Shown: positions 10,967 through 24,609, numbered from the stretch's first letter. The stretch is DNA of 60,000 nt from Polytrichum commune (GCA_950295325.1 OX485807.1:14227001-14287000), one strand, 5' to 3'. Numbers and translations are program-made. The notes: generated from the letters alone by a model not told the origin.

Positions 10967-13900
10967 CTAAACGCCTGCTGCAACAGAGGTGCACATACTT
11001 GTCACATTGGTGATAACGTTTGTATTTTTCTGAGGCTTGAGAGCCTTCAACTGGTCCCCACCAGCAGAAAGCAGGAAGGATTTGATATGTTGCCGCTGCT
11101 CCTTGGCACTCGCAGTTTTCTGCAAAGCGGCTTCAAAGGCAGACAAAGTATCTGGTGTGATTGACGGGAGGGCTAGTAGGACCTGCGAAGTATAGCAAGT
11201 TGAAACGTAAGCCGGCAATCAATAGCAAAAATTTAGGAAGCTGAAAAACTTGCACATCATTCACCCTGAAGGATCATAATTTCTTTGCAGCCTTCAAGTC
11301 ATCTTTGACCCTAATTTAAGCACAAAGTAACACATGCTAATGAGGACATTAGTATGATCCAACTGCCATCATTGCAAAGCCGGTCATCAGAACCTGCCCG
11401 CTCAACCTCTGAAATTTTTCTAAGGTTTAGGATGAAACACAGTGCCTGATATTTACTCGCTGTTATACCCAACTGGTGATGGAAAACTCCTGGACACCGC
11501 ATATTATCATTTGATGCATTCCAAGCCAAAGGTACCCTTCAGTGTCCTGACTTTGGTTGAAAAATATAACAGGTTGAACAAACAAATTACCTGGCGAGGT
11601 GTTGCACTTCGAGTACCAAGCCGCAGGTATATGTCTCGAAGCAGGCCTACAAGCTCGGCCTGGGCAGATGCATTAGACTCTAATGTCAACCCCCGAATCG
11701 CAGCACTAAACATATCCTTTCCTACCACCTCTTGCAATTGAGAGTCACCAGCTAAAGCTGCCACATTCACAACTGCTGCACAGAAAATAATGGCCTTATG
11801 AACAGCATCACTGTCAGGCCACTCCAGGGCATCTATGCCCACATGAAGAGCAGCTTGAGCAGCTTCTCCATGTTGCATAATGAATCTGCAAGAATCAACA
11901 GGTAACCCGTATAAGAACAGCAAAGAAACCTTCATAATGTTATTGTTGTCAAAACTATGAACTGTTTATGCAGCCGATATGCAAGGTATACCGATGGCAC
12001 CCGACATGGGGTCCTGGGTGCTGTGATTGTTATACATTAAAACTTTGGCTAGTCTAGTAGCAAGTCAACCTGGAAATCGCCTGCTAGCAGAGTCAATAAT
12101 GAACTTACCCAATCAAACTACCAGCAATATTGAACTGTTGAACCATGACATCCATTCCACCATCCCCTTGATTTTGGTCAATTTGGGAGCCGCGGTTGAG
12201 TGCTGGACTTGCCGCAGAAGAAAGCAGATGACATGTCTCCCTTGTCAAATCCCGTAAGAGCTTATCTTTCATGACTTCGGACTTGATCTGTTGGGGGGAG
12301 CTTGAATTACCTAAGCCTGTTGCGCTTCCACCACCCCAAATGCTTGGACCTTTGACTGACCCTTCTTGGAGAAGATTCCTCCATGCTGGTGTAAGAACAC
12401 GGTGACAATGGATCAAAACTGGTGGTAGGAGCTGTCCCAACCACATGTCCCACAAAACAACTGGACAGACTTTTACTATAGGTATCACCACCAAGTGGAG
12501 GACTTGACGAATGTGGTGAAGCTCCATGTGTTCAATATTCTCTAGCAAGGCAGTTGCCAGAGCCCCAGCACGACCATCTGAGTTATCAAAGAAGCGGTCC
12601 CCTGTGCGAACAGCAGCAAGACCCAATATGTTGTACCTGAAAGCAGATGGCATGTCATATGTAAGCCAAGGGTTAGTAAGAATTTCGGAAACTGGAACTT
12701 TGTCAGATGGACTCCCAAAAACTCTACAATTAGACAATTTGTAGTTACATCCTTGGTAACAATGACCAACCACATGCATTCACAACAGCAATTACCAAAA
12801 CAAACAGAGCTTGTCTGTGAAATACATGCATAGAATACAAAAATGCACTGGAACATACAAAGCCGTATTCTGGAGCCCCTAAAATGCAACAAGACCAATT
12901 TGCTAACACATACCCAGAATCACGGACACCTTTTAACCATGTCCGGATCTCTTTCACACCATTCTCTTCTACGCTGCTTCCAAAGTCAGATCTCGAATCA
13001 CCCATTGCAGAAGCTCCTGAAGCTCCTCGTACTGTTGCCAGTTCCCCAAGCAGTGCAGCCTGCTCAGCTTCACCCATTTCCAAAGCTCCTTTTACTCGTG
13101 GTGGTAAGCTCATTAACACTGATGGAGACCATAGAGCATGCATACACCTCAGCAACTGCACAAACACAGTAACTATCAGCGCAGAGAAACAGGCGTACAT
13201 GATACAGAAAATAAGAAGCTTCTGATTTCCAGGTCAGCTGACAGTATATTGTCACAATCACAGCAGTAGAGCAGGGATCCAAACAGAAGCCCAATTACCT
13301 TAAGAAGTGGCGGCACCATCCAGGCCAGATGCAACACCATAGCATTTACACCAGAATGTGCCGCTGCAGCATCCATATCTACATTCTGTTCAGGAGCTGA
13401 AGATGCTTTTCCAGGATTCGTACACCTCCGCAGAGCTCTTTCAAAGAACGTGATTGTATGATACATTGACCATATTTCCTCATGAGACTGAGGATTGCTC
13501 AAGTCTTGGCTAAGCAACTGAACAAGACTTCCTGGACTGGAAAGATTTTTTTCTTGCCAAGCAGGTTGAATCCATTGCTCCCGCAATGGCCCAAAAAGCC
13601 ACTCCAACACTTGACTCTGTTGATCAACCCTGCAATTCATAGTCACACTATATCACACGTTTCACAAGAAAATCAAGACCCAGCTTCAAGAGAAAAAACA
13701 ATTTGATAAATTGCCTGTGAAATTTAGCTACTTTCTGTGTACAACTTCAAAGATGGTCATACACAATGATTCTCAGTACTAATCTTCTTTGAGAACTTAA
13801 CCAAACACTGGTTATAAGGTGTGAAAGGTATATGGCAAAACTACCAACAAGAAGTCATCTACTCCAACAACTGCAGCTGAAGGAGACTTACCCTGCAGCT

Positions 13901-16900
13901 GAACCCACAATGAGCAGTGCTTCACCGAGAAGGTTAATTTCAGACCGCACCATGAGTCCTTGTTCATGGAATGTTGTCATTGTTGCCGCAATACCCTGTA
14001 CAACCAGTGCAAGTTCAAATTTTCAGACATACGTAAGCAAGTGCCAACTACAAATGGAGGAACAGTAAATAGGAGAGCCAGTAACCTGTTCAGCTGAAGC
14101 AACAAGCATAGAATACCACGCACCTCCATATGTGGAAGCATAGCTATATCGCCTGCCCTTGCTAATCTTAAGAAAGATGTACAAACTTGGAGTCGGGCTC
14201 GCATACTGTCTTTCACATTGTCCCCATAATCCTGTCACTTGCAAAGTCCACCAAGTCAGACCTATTCTGCTCTCAAATACATGAAACACTCGGTAGAACA
14301 AAGAGGACACCACATTGAATATATGATCCGCTGACAACTGAAATGCACACAATTCTTCAAGATCAATGCTGATCAGAATAGCCCTTTGGTTCCTCACATA
14401 AAAAGAACTCACTTAAGCCCTCCTCACTTGATCTTCTGTTGACCTCTATTAAGATGCCATTTTGTCTCACACTATTTGGCATTCAACAAAGTCAAAAAGG
14501 ATAAAATGCACTCACTCTAGAAACAGGCAAAGATGTGAGAAGTTTGAATAGCTTCTCCACTACAAGGGGGATAGCAGCTGGCGAGTGCTTGAAGTATGGG
14601 CCAATAGCATCAAAGTGGCGAGTGTGCAGCTCAACAAGCACTGGTCCCTTCCATTCCACCATTAACAATCGTTGCAAGATACCTGGAGAGAAGAAATCAA
14701 TCAGGAATATTCAAATTTACGAGATGTGTCGAATAAAGACAAGCGAACACTATAATAAAAGAGCGTAGAAAATGCTTACTCCATAATAAATGTAAGGTCA
14801 AGCACTAACAACCTCAACTGTACCTTCAAGAATGGTTCCCAGATCATTTGGTGAAGCTGTGGGGATCAGTGCAGCAGCCAATAGTCGGTCTGGTATGCCA
14901 TTCATGATGTTTTCCAGATACATTTGAGTGGTTTCAAGAGTAGTCACCTCCTGTAAAAATGACACGGAAAGATTGAATGAGGATAGCACCAGATTATATG
15001 GATTGCTATGTACTGACTTAAAAGCCAACTTTAACAAAAGAAATTGACAATGTGTTGTGGCTACAAACCAATTCCTACAGCCATATACTATGAGTCGATC
15101 AGCTTGAACCTAGTTAGTAGCTTCAAAGTAATGACAGTCACTTGCAAATCAGATGGATTGTTCTTATACTTTGCTTGAGACTGTTTCGGAGGTGGGACTG
15201 CTGAAAGCCATCTGCAGGCGCTCAGCAACTTTGGTAGCTGCTAGAATAGGCTGTTGAGTGGCAATATGCCGAACAAGTTCTACCTGCAAGTATGTGCCAG
15301 ATATACAAAGAACTTAGGATGTGATTGACCTAAGATTTACTTTACAAATGTATCTTTTAAGGTCAATCCTGAAAACTTGACAAAAAGTGATGAACTGGTA
15401 AAAAACAGATGCATAGGAAACGCCAAGACTTCAAATATGGCTGAAGACATTAACAAATGAGACAAATGATTTTCATAGTCAGATGTTGTACAAGTCGACT
15501 GCGAAACTGGCTGAAGTCACTAGCACTAGAAAATTCTTGAGCCCAGGTTTCATTCTCAGCTAAGCCATCTCCTCCATCCTTGATCAACAGCCGCTGAAAT
15601 GCAATATCCAGTAGCACAGCACAAAAGTCCTGGGGAATAATCACTGCATGGCTCCGTTTCTCCTTCTCCTTCTCAGTCAGTCCTTGAAGGTCAGTGGTAG
15701 ACATGGCCAGGGTTGACTCACGTAGCAACGTCTAAATAGACAACAGCCATAACATTTAGATTAGCACTCAGAATGCCAGATGATCTCAATTGAGAGCACT
15801 AAAAGTTATCCCTCATAGGACATTACCTATCGTATCTACTAATCAAGATAGTTGGATATGGATTGAAGAATCATAAAAACTGAATTATCCTGATGCTGCT
15901 TCAAATTATTAATTTATCAATTACCAGCAGTTTGAGGGCATCAGCAGATAGAAACTTTATAGAATTGGCATACCGTCCAGAGTGGTAAAGCCAGAGAATG
16001 CAGTGCAAGCTTGGGGTGTTGTAGGAAGCACAGCATCTGTAAGGGGAAAGCAGCACAATTTGAGTCAGAGCTTTTGCAGCTCAGGCTTCCAAAACACCTC
16101 TGAATCAGGAAATATTAATTGGAATATATGCCCACCAGTAGACCAACCTCACAACATAAGAGATCATAATCTGGAATCACAAGACCACAAACTTTGTATG
16201 CAGTGGCGTGGGATTTAACAAGACTTGAAATACTAACTACTGGTCGAGTCCATTGTAAAGCAGCTGACCTGATGGAGGTACACAGTGACTTTAGACTCAT
16301 CTCGTGCCACACAATGCAGGTTTTGAGAGCCCAATGCCACCATGGCCTCACAAAGGCATTCACCAAACTCAACACTTCCCTCATCTTCCTCCTCAAGGTT
16401 GGAAGAAGCACGTTGATGAAGCTCAGTGAAGTATGCTTTTGAAGCATTGCACAGGGTTTCAAAAACAGTCTCCATGGCAACATCATATTGTGCTGCGGTC
16501 TCATCAAGGGGCCTTCGCCTACAATATGAAATAGCAAGGTTATGTTCTGAACTTGTCCCAGAAGTTATTCGCAAATATCACAATTTTGCAACTCATGAAG
16601 TTAGTATATACCCAGTTTACTTCAAAGATGTTCAATACCTAGCTGCCAGCAGTTTGAAGACCTCACAAGCACTTGAACGAAATTCTGTAGCATTCAATAA
16701 GAATCCACACCTGCAGTCAACAAAGTCAACACATGTTAAATCAATGGAACATGTGTCAACATTGCCAAGGAAGCCAAAATGCTAGAAAACCTCCTTCAAT
16801 AAAGTCAGCATTTACAGACAGAAGAATTACCATCACTAGTTCCATAAGAAGTCCGTTGATCTGTAGATAGTTGCCATGTACTATCCTATAATCACAAGCT

Positions 16901-19900
16901 TAGGCTGGTTTTGAGTTCTAATACATGCTTGTAAAGAACCGTGAATGCAGTGAAATTTCCAGTGGACCAAAAGGCACAAAACAGCACTTGAAATGGGGGC
17001 ACTTTGACTCAGCAACCAGAGGGACTCACGCTTGAATGAGGCCAAAATTGGCCATAAGTGTCACAGGAGCCCACTCTGAATATGCTACAACAGCATTCAA
17101 AGCCGCAGTTACAGCTGCTGCATGTTGAGTAGCAGACTCCAGCTGATTCTGCTTCACAGCTGTCATTGCTGCTCCAAAGTGCTGATCTAAAAGCTGGCAA
17201 AACGCAGTATGTAAATACAAGAAAAATGATAAACTCCAGAATAATGACTGAATAATGCAGATGAAATTTTGTCACCCACAAAAAGCCAAAGAGTTGCATG
17301 TTCAGATAAAGAGAAATATATTGAGTGTGCCATGGCCTGTGAAATCACATCAAACACTACACAGTCTACTGCTGAAAGATTCTATTCATACCACATACTA
17401 TCAAAAAATACCAAGAATGTGAAAAATTCATCACTGCCATCTCTCATGGAGTCCAGAATGGAGATATAGACCTTATATAGAAATGGAAGAGTCTTAGGTA
17501 AAGTTTGAGAAAGACCCTGAAGCAGCTCCCTGCGACGATCCCCTGGATGAAGGCAACAAGAACACATAAGAACCTAAGGTCAAACCTAAGGAACTGTTTC
17601 ATGAGATACCAGTACAGGAAATATAATTGATTTCTTTTTGTTGAGGTTCAAGTTGCAGTTCCCAGCTGCTCCAGAACTTATAATCACAAATGTATTTGCT
17701 CATGCCATCTATCTTGCAGAAAGAAGGTTCAGAAGTGCACACCTTCCAGGTCTTCATTGTGGACAGTGACATCCTCAGGTAGCCATCGGAAAAACATCGC
17801 AACCAATTCTGCCTGCCAAATTTTGAGGTCAGGTACAACATGTGACCACTATCATATTCAGTGATGATGATGATACAAGCACGTTACCCACTTCACAAAC
17901 AGCAATGTTCTGGGACATTACACCATCCTACTTGAAACTCAGAAATTTCTTAATCTGTATGAGAAATACATGAAGTGGGCTCGTCTCGCCAAGGTTGAAC
18001 AAAGCAGGCAGCAGGTCCCCCCACATTGGTAATCCTTCCCTTCTGGCAACCTGTTCCACATTAACAAAGCTTAGGTCAAAGAGAGCTTAATAAAGAAGGC
18101 ATCCAATTCCAGACCAAAGTGGAAATACCTTAAATCCCTATGTGACCCCAGCAATAACAAAATGACTCCCCTCAACAATGTATGCAACAGATACACTTAC
18201 TGGAAGAAAGTCTCAGAATTATGCCCTATTGATGTCTTATCCTCCTGAGTGGAAAAATGTGAAATAGCTAACATTTCAGACAACGAAGTTTGGTGAATAG
18301 CTGAGGACTACTGTACTACTCTCACTATTTTGACGTATATCTTAATTCTATAGAACATTCACTCACTCACCTCCGCCATGAGAGCTGCCACCTGACTCTT
18401 AAGTACCCATGGCTCATTTGGCCTTGCACTTTCTTGCAGCAAGTCACAAGCCATGGATGCCATCTGACGCCTCTCATCAACAGTTAGATCTTCCCAACGC
18501 ATCCTTATCATGTGCTGTGCAATTAAATATCCAAACAAGCATAGGGTTACATGATTAAAAGCTGAACATTATGAATACATCAATACTTGTTCAACATGCT
18601 CAAATACACACTCAAGTCATGGTTCCTATCACAATTAGCAACAGAACACACACTCCATTATATTGATATGGAAAATTTCCAGACTTGGAACCTCACTAAC
18701 ATGACCATAGTTCATTCCCTGCAAGATTGAGTGATGTCCGATTCCGGTTTCCAATGCAGTCAATCAAACACAAATCAAGAATTCAGGGACTTACTTGCAA
18801 CAACTTCAGACCAACTAGCCGAACTTCAGATGTTCGATCAGATCTGACCAAAGCAAACGCAACAGTAGCCAAAATGTGCACCTCCCCTGCTTTCAGCTGC
18901 ACAAAGCGGACCACAAGAGCAAATTTAGCTACGTGGTTTAGGATTTCCTTTCCAAATTTCTTCACTGAGGAAACCCATTGCTATCAACACGCAGAATGTC
19001 CACAAACAAACCGCCAAGAAATCAATCATTAGAAAGAATATATTGCTTCTTGAAGAGCACCACCACAATCAGCATCTCTAACATATAATTCTACAGTGAC
19101 CATCAACATATTTCCGAAGACATGAGTTCTTTGATAACCTAACAATGCCTGCATCTATTCTCGAAGATTCCGCTGAACTTCTAGGTCTACTCTATCTGCT
19201 ACTAATTCCACAAGCACCCCAACTCCACAGACATTCCATCACAACCGAGCTTGTCCATAACTAATCCCCTCAGAGTGCCCACACTACACCACTAAGTCAT
19301 CACAAAGGCTAAAACAATGCTCTATTTCCAGTCAACTTCTGAACATGTAGCCCTCCCATGACCACACTCTGTTTCTCCCCCATGCACCATGGGCCATCAT
19401 AAATCTTCATAAACATACTCAGTCATAAATCATAAATAGATCATGAACATTCTCAGTCACAAATCATAAGCCATACATCATACATGCGCAATCATAAATC
19501 TCCATAGTCCATATGTGATAAGTGATAAGTCATCAAACATACATGTGCAGCCATAAATTTCCATAGTCCACTGACACCTAAGAGGAAAATCTATTGTCAT
19601 CAGTGCCCTAACTCCAGAGACATTCCATCACCTCTGAGCATGTCCAAAATCCATCACCTCAGAGTGCCCACACTACACCACTAAGTCATCACAAGGCTAA
19701 GACAATGCCATGTGTCCAGTCAAGTCTGTACATGTAGCCCTCCCGTGGTACACACACTCTGTTTCTCGCCATGCATCATATGTAATCATAAATCTCCATA
19801 AACATACTCAGTCATAAATCATAAGTCAATAGAACTTTAAAAAAAAAACATACATGTGCAATCATAAATCTCCCCCGTCCATTGAAACCTAAAAAGGAAA

Positions 19901-20193
19901 TTTATTGCCATCAGGTGATCTGTAATTTGGAAATAAGGTAGGTGACACGTGGATCACAGCTCCGGTGTAGACACAATGTAGAGCCAGGACCAGATTACTG
20001 GCGTGCTTGCCGAATTCGGCTACCACAGATCGGTGTCTCACAACACAAACTTAAGTTACTTCAAATTGAAACTTACAGATTCAAGATATGCAGTGGCCTG
20101 TTGCCGGGCCTCCGTGGAAGACTGCCAATCCAGGGCCGCCAATACGGCTTGCCCTGCAGCCTCCACTTGCATTGCCGCCCCTGCGTCCGCCAT
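10967..20193 (-). CDS. HST: HASTY / exportin-5 orthologue, complete 21-exon gene
   Basis: Karyopherin-beta exportin; in plants HASTY binds RAN and supports miRNA biogenesis and export. Exons I resolved (minus strand): 20193-20077, 18896-18795, 18514-18371, 18050-17970, 17812-17743, 17542-17472, 17193-17030, 16710-16639, 16518-16269, 16036-15974, 15731-15492, 15283-15170, 14950-14824, 14682-14516, 14231-14124, 13995-13892, 13629-13299, 13155-12914, 12636-12109, 11885-11591, 11182-10967. They sum to 3,606 bases: 1,201 codons plus TAG. All junctions are GT-AG and phases agree. Arabidopsis HST is about the same length. Landmarks shared with HST as I remember it include LLDQHFGAAM (exon 7), HFDAIGPYFKHSP and KLFKLLTSLP (exon 14), QWIQPAWQ (exon 17), KLLRDLTRE (exon 19), KDMFSAAIRGL (exon 20) and NVITNVT near the C-terminus. 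An in-frame TGA lies four codons upstream of the ATG. Donors after exons 6 and 11 are weak, so those boundaries are least certain. Confidence 0.95.
19221..19830. repeat. Tandem duplication inside HASTY intron 1
   Basis: A segment at 19221-19437 recurs at about 19610-19826 in the same orientation, roughly 389 bases apart. Shared landmarks are ACATTCCATCAC, CAGAGTGCCCACACTACACC, AGTCATCACAA, CATGTAGCCCTCCC and CATACTCAGTCATAAATCAT. The intervening 19540-19607 also resembles 19850-19918, so the true unit is close to 390 bp. The duplication largely explains why intron 1 (1,180 bp) is the longest intron of the gene. Confidence 0.75.
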
Positions 20194-20563
20194 CCCTCCT
20201 CCTCACCTTCAATCTAAACTCCTCTTGCTATTCACAGACTATTTCCCACACCATCTCCCTTCCACACGCGCCCCACACACACACACACACCCACCACCAC
20301 CACAACAACAACAACAATTCTTCTCAACCTCAGCCTCTCCAGCTCTCCATCTCAAACTCTCCTTCCTCACTCAATCCTCTCTCTTCCTCGCTTGTTTCCC
20401 TAATCCGATGTATTCTTTTCCGAAGCTCCTGCACCGAAATTTGCGAGATCCAGGTAGAGATGGCGAATTGCTGTGCAGCTGTGATCACCCGATGGATGAA
20501 ATGGAGAATACAATGTGTTTCTTGTTTTGAAGGAGGAGGAGAAGAGTTTTCTTCAAGTTTTCT

Positions 20564-20568
20564 TTCGT

Positions 20569-20605
<37 letters not shown>

Positions 20606-20740
20606 CTAGGGTCTTGTACCCGGCTGGCTGGCTGGGTTGCTTTGCTACCTGCCTACCTGCCTGCCACCCCTCGGCTATCTACCTATCTAGTATTCGAATG
20701 CAGGTAGGTAGGTATGTAGGTAGGTAGGTAGGGCTTGTGA
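20564..20740. repeat. CT microsatellite and GTAG/CTGC short repeats upstream of HASTY
   Basis: A (CT)n run near 20573-20606 reads as (GA)n on the HASTY strand, about 380-410 bases upstream of its ATG, a composition common in plant promoters and 5' leaders. It is followed by GGCT repeats (20622-20636), CCTACCTG repeats (20645-20664) and a GTAG/GTAGGTAG run (20703-20731). Open frames spanning this stretch are low-complexity artefacts. Confidence 0.6.
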
Positions 20741-22865
20741 CTTGTTTGCCAAGTGACCACCATGATTTAAGGAAGGATTTGGAGCAGTCGGTTGGTGGTC
20801 GCACACCTTTATTTAGGTAACTGTTTTTTCAAAGTGGAAGTGGAAGAGGTCCAGTTTTCTTATCCACACTTTTTCAAACACACATATACGTCAATAGGGT
20901 AACCTTAGGTTATTACTCGGCCTATTAAAGTTAGTTTGTTACATGCCATGCCATAGTTTGTATGTATGCCATGCCCACATTAGGGCCAGTCACTCGGCTC
21001 CTCCTTGGCAAAAGCAAGAGTCCTCCCTCTTGATAGGGCACGTTCATCTCTTTCCGAAACTTGAGGCCGGTTCACACGGATCCCAGGTCTGAAGTCTCAA
21101 ATCACTCGAGGTCAATCCACGAAATCTCAACCATTGAGAGCATGGAAGTTGGGACTTACCACTTCACACCGGGTCCCAAGTCCTACATGGCAACACTTTT
21201 TAAAGGTGGGGCTTTCGACTTGTGTCAAGCAAAAAGCTAGACCCGGCTCTCAACACAAGTTGTGTGAGTTTCTTTTGCATAAAATAGTCGAGATCTGACT
21301 CTAATGAATATAAATCATATTGTATTGGTTTCTTGAGGCTCAAAAGTTGGCATTTGGCCTCCATGTTGGGACATGTTAGTATGAGAGGGACTTGTTACTT
21401 GGAACCCCATGTGAATTGGCCCTTGTTGCTATTAGTAAGGACTTTTTGTCCTACTCACAATAACCTCACCAGATTTAACATAGTACAGTTTCGCATGTTC
21501 ACTTCATTGCATGTAAGACAAAAACTCCCTTCAAGATGGAAACTCTCCCATTGTTGTGGGTCAATTGTTGGTCCTAGTGTGGGCATGCTATTAGGCTCTC
21601 TCTCTCTCTCTCTCTCTCTCTTCTAAAGTTGGTGAAGAGCCCTACTCCCATGTTTCTTCTCTTCTATCCACTTCATATTCACGTTGAAATTACAATTAGT
21701 CCGAGATTTGATATTATGTATTTTTATATTTGATATTATTTTATTCTTATTTTTATGGAATTAAAATGCACACAATTGAGACATTTTCCATGATCTAGGA
21801 ATAGGTTTTTTTAGGCATCTCATAATGTCATGAGATCATTGTAATCCTTATTTGGCTATACTTTCATGTGTCCCGTGAGTGGAGACAAAAAAAGTGATGT
21901 AGAGATGTCACCCTAAACCCTAAACCCTTCCCTCCCTCCCTCTCCAAGCATCCTCCATTTCTTTCCCCATTCATCTTTCCTTGTATTTCTCTTCCCTCTA
22001 TCTTTTCTTTTTCTTTTTCTTTTTCCCTACCGTGTGCTAATTCCTTGGGTCTTCCTTTGACCTCATAAATATCATGTTCAAATAAGCTTTGGTAAGCTCC
22101 AAGCTTATGAATATGTGTCTCAAAGAAGAAGCAGAGACATGCAAGAAGCAATGAATTAAAAGTAAATAAAATGAAATCACTACACTTATTATGATATTAG
22201 TATCACTTACTATTCGGAATTATGTTGTGCAATAACTTTAAACTATAGATCTCATTTTTTACCAAGGAGGGTCAAATTGGTTGTTTGGACACTATAGAAC
22301 ATTAATATCTTTACTTGGCAAAATTTACACAAACAATAAAATGCTAAAGCAATGCATGCCTCTGAATAGTAAGTGACAATGAATACCATAAATGGTATAG
22401 TGAACATGAGAAACATCCTTTCTATCGAATTTGAACAATCACGCTTGTTCAAAAGGCCACACACATGACTTAATAGATCCACACACCAACTCTTCTAGCC
22501 CTAGCCCTATTCCTAGTTATCATACTCCTAAATTCCCCTTGCTCTCATATTATTAATACTATTATTGCTTTTGACCTACCCACACTAATTGGTAATGACC
22601 CCAAAATGAAACAAGGCTCACATACTCTAAGCATGCAAATGCTTCACATGGTCTTTTTTTCCTTTTTCTTTTCCAATGGGAAAATATACCATGGTGATGG
22701 CAATCACCTTGGAGTAAGTTACATTCTTGACATTTTTTGACAATTATGGAGAGTGTGGAGGAATTTGCATGTCTTTCCCTATCCTTCTTTGATGCACTCT
22801 ACGACTAAAAGGGCAAGATTTTAGGTACCTCCTTATTACTTATCTTATGATCAAGGTTACTACAC
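20741..22865. other. Intergenic DNA upstream of HASTY
   Basis: No gene is recognised. It has a (CT)n microsatellite around 21594-21622 and a short interstitial telomere-like motif CCCTAAACCCTAAACCC at 21911-21927, followed by a C/T-rich tract to about 22030. Confidence 0.5.
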
Positions 22866-22868
22866 TAA

Positions 22869-23043
22869 TGCCCCCTTCCCACATGACTTTAGTTAAGACT
22901 AAAAGTTGATTCTAACAACATGGTCTTCACATCATCGACATTGTTTAGTGGCAAGCCTAGTTGACAAATGATGTGGGAGGGAGCTTTACCCGGTTTTTAG
23001 GAAATACTTTGGGTCTTAGCTAAAGCCAGGTGGGAAGGGGGCA
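22869..23043. mobile_element. 175-bp MITE with about 31-bp inverted ends and TAA duplication
   Basis: The left end begins TGCCCCCTTCCCACATG and the right end is its reverse complement with three mismatches over about 31 bases (23013-23043). The trinucleotide TAA flanks both sides (22866-22868 and 23044-23046). A 3-bp TAA/TTA duplication is characteristic of PIF/Harbinger-type elements. The interior has no coding capacity. Confidence 0.75.
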
Positions 23044-23046
23044 TAA

Positions 23047-24060
23047 ACATGTTATTTAGTCGAATACGGTATTGTATGTCAGTATGATAACTTTTTGGAT
23101 GACACTTCTCATGGATTAGTGAACGAATATTGTCATGAAGGATGGATGAGTTCATGCGTTGCCTAAAACCCTACCTTCTTTTGTCAGCAACTTGTGATGA
23201 AATATTGTCATGGATGATCGAGATTGGGATGAAAAATCACATGGTAAGTGCCTGTAATTACAACATTGTATATCTATAATCCCCCCCCCCCAAAAAAAAA
23301 TTTTACAAGGAATGACAAATAATGTTTGGGTTAACATTTAGTGTTGGTGGCACTACACCGTGGTTTACAATTAGGATTGGTGACACCAACTATCATATTT
23401 AGTGTAGGTATCCATCTCACATCATTTGTTTCCTGCCAATCACATTCAAATCTGACATCCCATAATTGAAGTAATTTAGCAACTCCACTGGCAGTCATTT
23501 GAGGATTAAGGACCAAGTTCCATGTGCCAGTCCCAGTCCGTTTTTTTCAAAATAAATGGGTGGGCCGGTGAAAAGAGGGTGGTGCCATGTGCCCATCATT
23601 CTCACCCAAGGACCGGTACCCCCCATGGATGGGTGTCCCACATTTTGTGTTGTGCAAGAACGGGTGCCAAAGGACCGGCGGTCCTAACGGTCACAAAAAG
23701 GACATGTGCCGGCTAGAAAGCTCCGGTGACCGGATCGGCTGGTCACCTAGGGTACACCCTTGGATACTAAAGGCCATTTTGTTCTTCTAGTCCCTTCTTT
23801 TGAGGAGTACTCCTAGGGAACGTGTATTTTATGATGTTTTTAGAATCTAGATCTTAAATATATATCTAGATATATATATATTTCACATAATTTGGAATTC
23901 ATTTAATAAATATATGGAGTTTGATGTGCAAATCAAATATGAAAAATTAAATGATGACGACCTTCATTGCCGGTGACCTTCATAAAGTGTCATGTCTTAT
24001 CACTCACCAAATTTAGTTAGAAAGTAGGAAATCGGAAAAAACCAGCACCCCACATAGAAG
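23047..24060. repeat. Intergenic DNA with a dispersed repeat copy (family D)
   Basis: The stretch 23090-23400 (landmarks GATGAAATATTGTCATGGATGAT, GGAATGACAAATAATGTT and GTGGTTTACAATTAG) recurs at 39650-39990 and at 49215-49590. Spacer DNA to 24060 shows nothing recognisable beyond a (TA)-rich patch at 23858-23882. Confidence 0.55.
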
Positions 24061-24067
24061 TACCCCT

Positions 24068-24607
24068 TGTCGTGTAAACTAAGATCGTTAAACACAACAA
24101 ATCGAGTGTCGTCATCAACATTAATTAGCAAAATAAACATAGCAAACTAATATGCTAAACAACCACCTCTTTAAGATGAGGGTTTCTCTCTCCAAGCTCA
24201 AGAAACTAAGAAGTCTCCTTACAAAGCTTAAGAAACTCTAAAATTCACACACAAGAGTCAAGCTATCTCTCACTCCATAAAGGGAGAATCCAAGAGTGCA
24301 AGTGATGGAGAAAGAATGGAAAGGCTTTACTCATGATCTACTACACCATAGCCATAAGATAGCAACAACAAGCTCTCTCTCTCTCAAAACATACTCACAA
24401 GACTTGACTTGACAACAATGGCAAGTCAAGATGTCTTCCTCTCCACATAACCCCAATCCTATGTGAATTTCATCCATGGAGTGGATGAACAACTAACTAG
24501 GACTCCCAATGGAGTCCATAATCCATCCAAACACACATGGACTCCTAATGGAATCCATTTACTCTTAATTTGACGTGACTTAGTCCCCGATGTCACCTCA
24601 CGTGACA
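24068..24607 (+). mobile_element. LTR-like unit with TGTCGTG...CGTGACA ends
   Basis: This 540-bp stretch starts TGTCGTGTAAAC and ends CACGTGACA, the same termini as the solo insertion at 40295-41818. It contains the 24177-24540 direct repeat shared with 33272-33635. Its first 105 bases recur directly at 24610-24720 and inverted at 33680-33783. No target duplication is visible, so whether this is the full LTR of the adjacent retrotransposon or a nested solo unit is open. Confidence 0.5.
24177..24540 (-). repeat. Candidate 3' LTR of the DNMT3-carrying element
   Basis: A 364-bp direct repeat of 33272-33635 with seven mismatches, mostly transitions. It begins TGAGGG and the shared segment ends in an ACACA.TGGA context. 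It carries a short CT run. In the element's orientation this is the downstream repeat. Confidence 0.7.
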
Positions 24608-24609
24608 GT

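Noticed and set aside
20003-20609. Overlapping plus-strand frames of 173-175 codons
   Set aside because: Low-complexity translation of the CT/CA-rich leader antisense to HASTY exon 1; the minus-strand exon explains the region.
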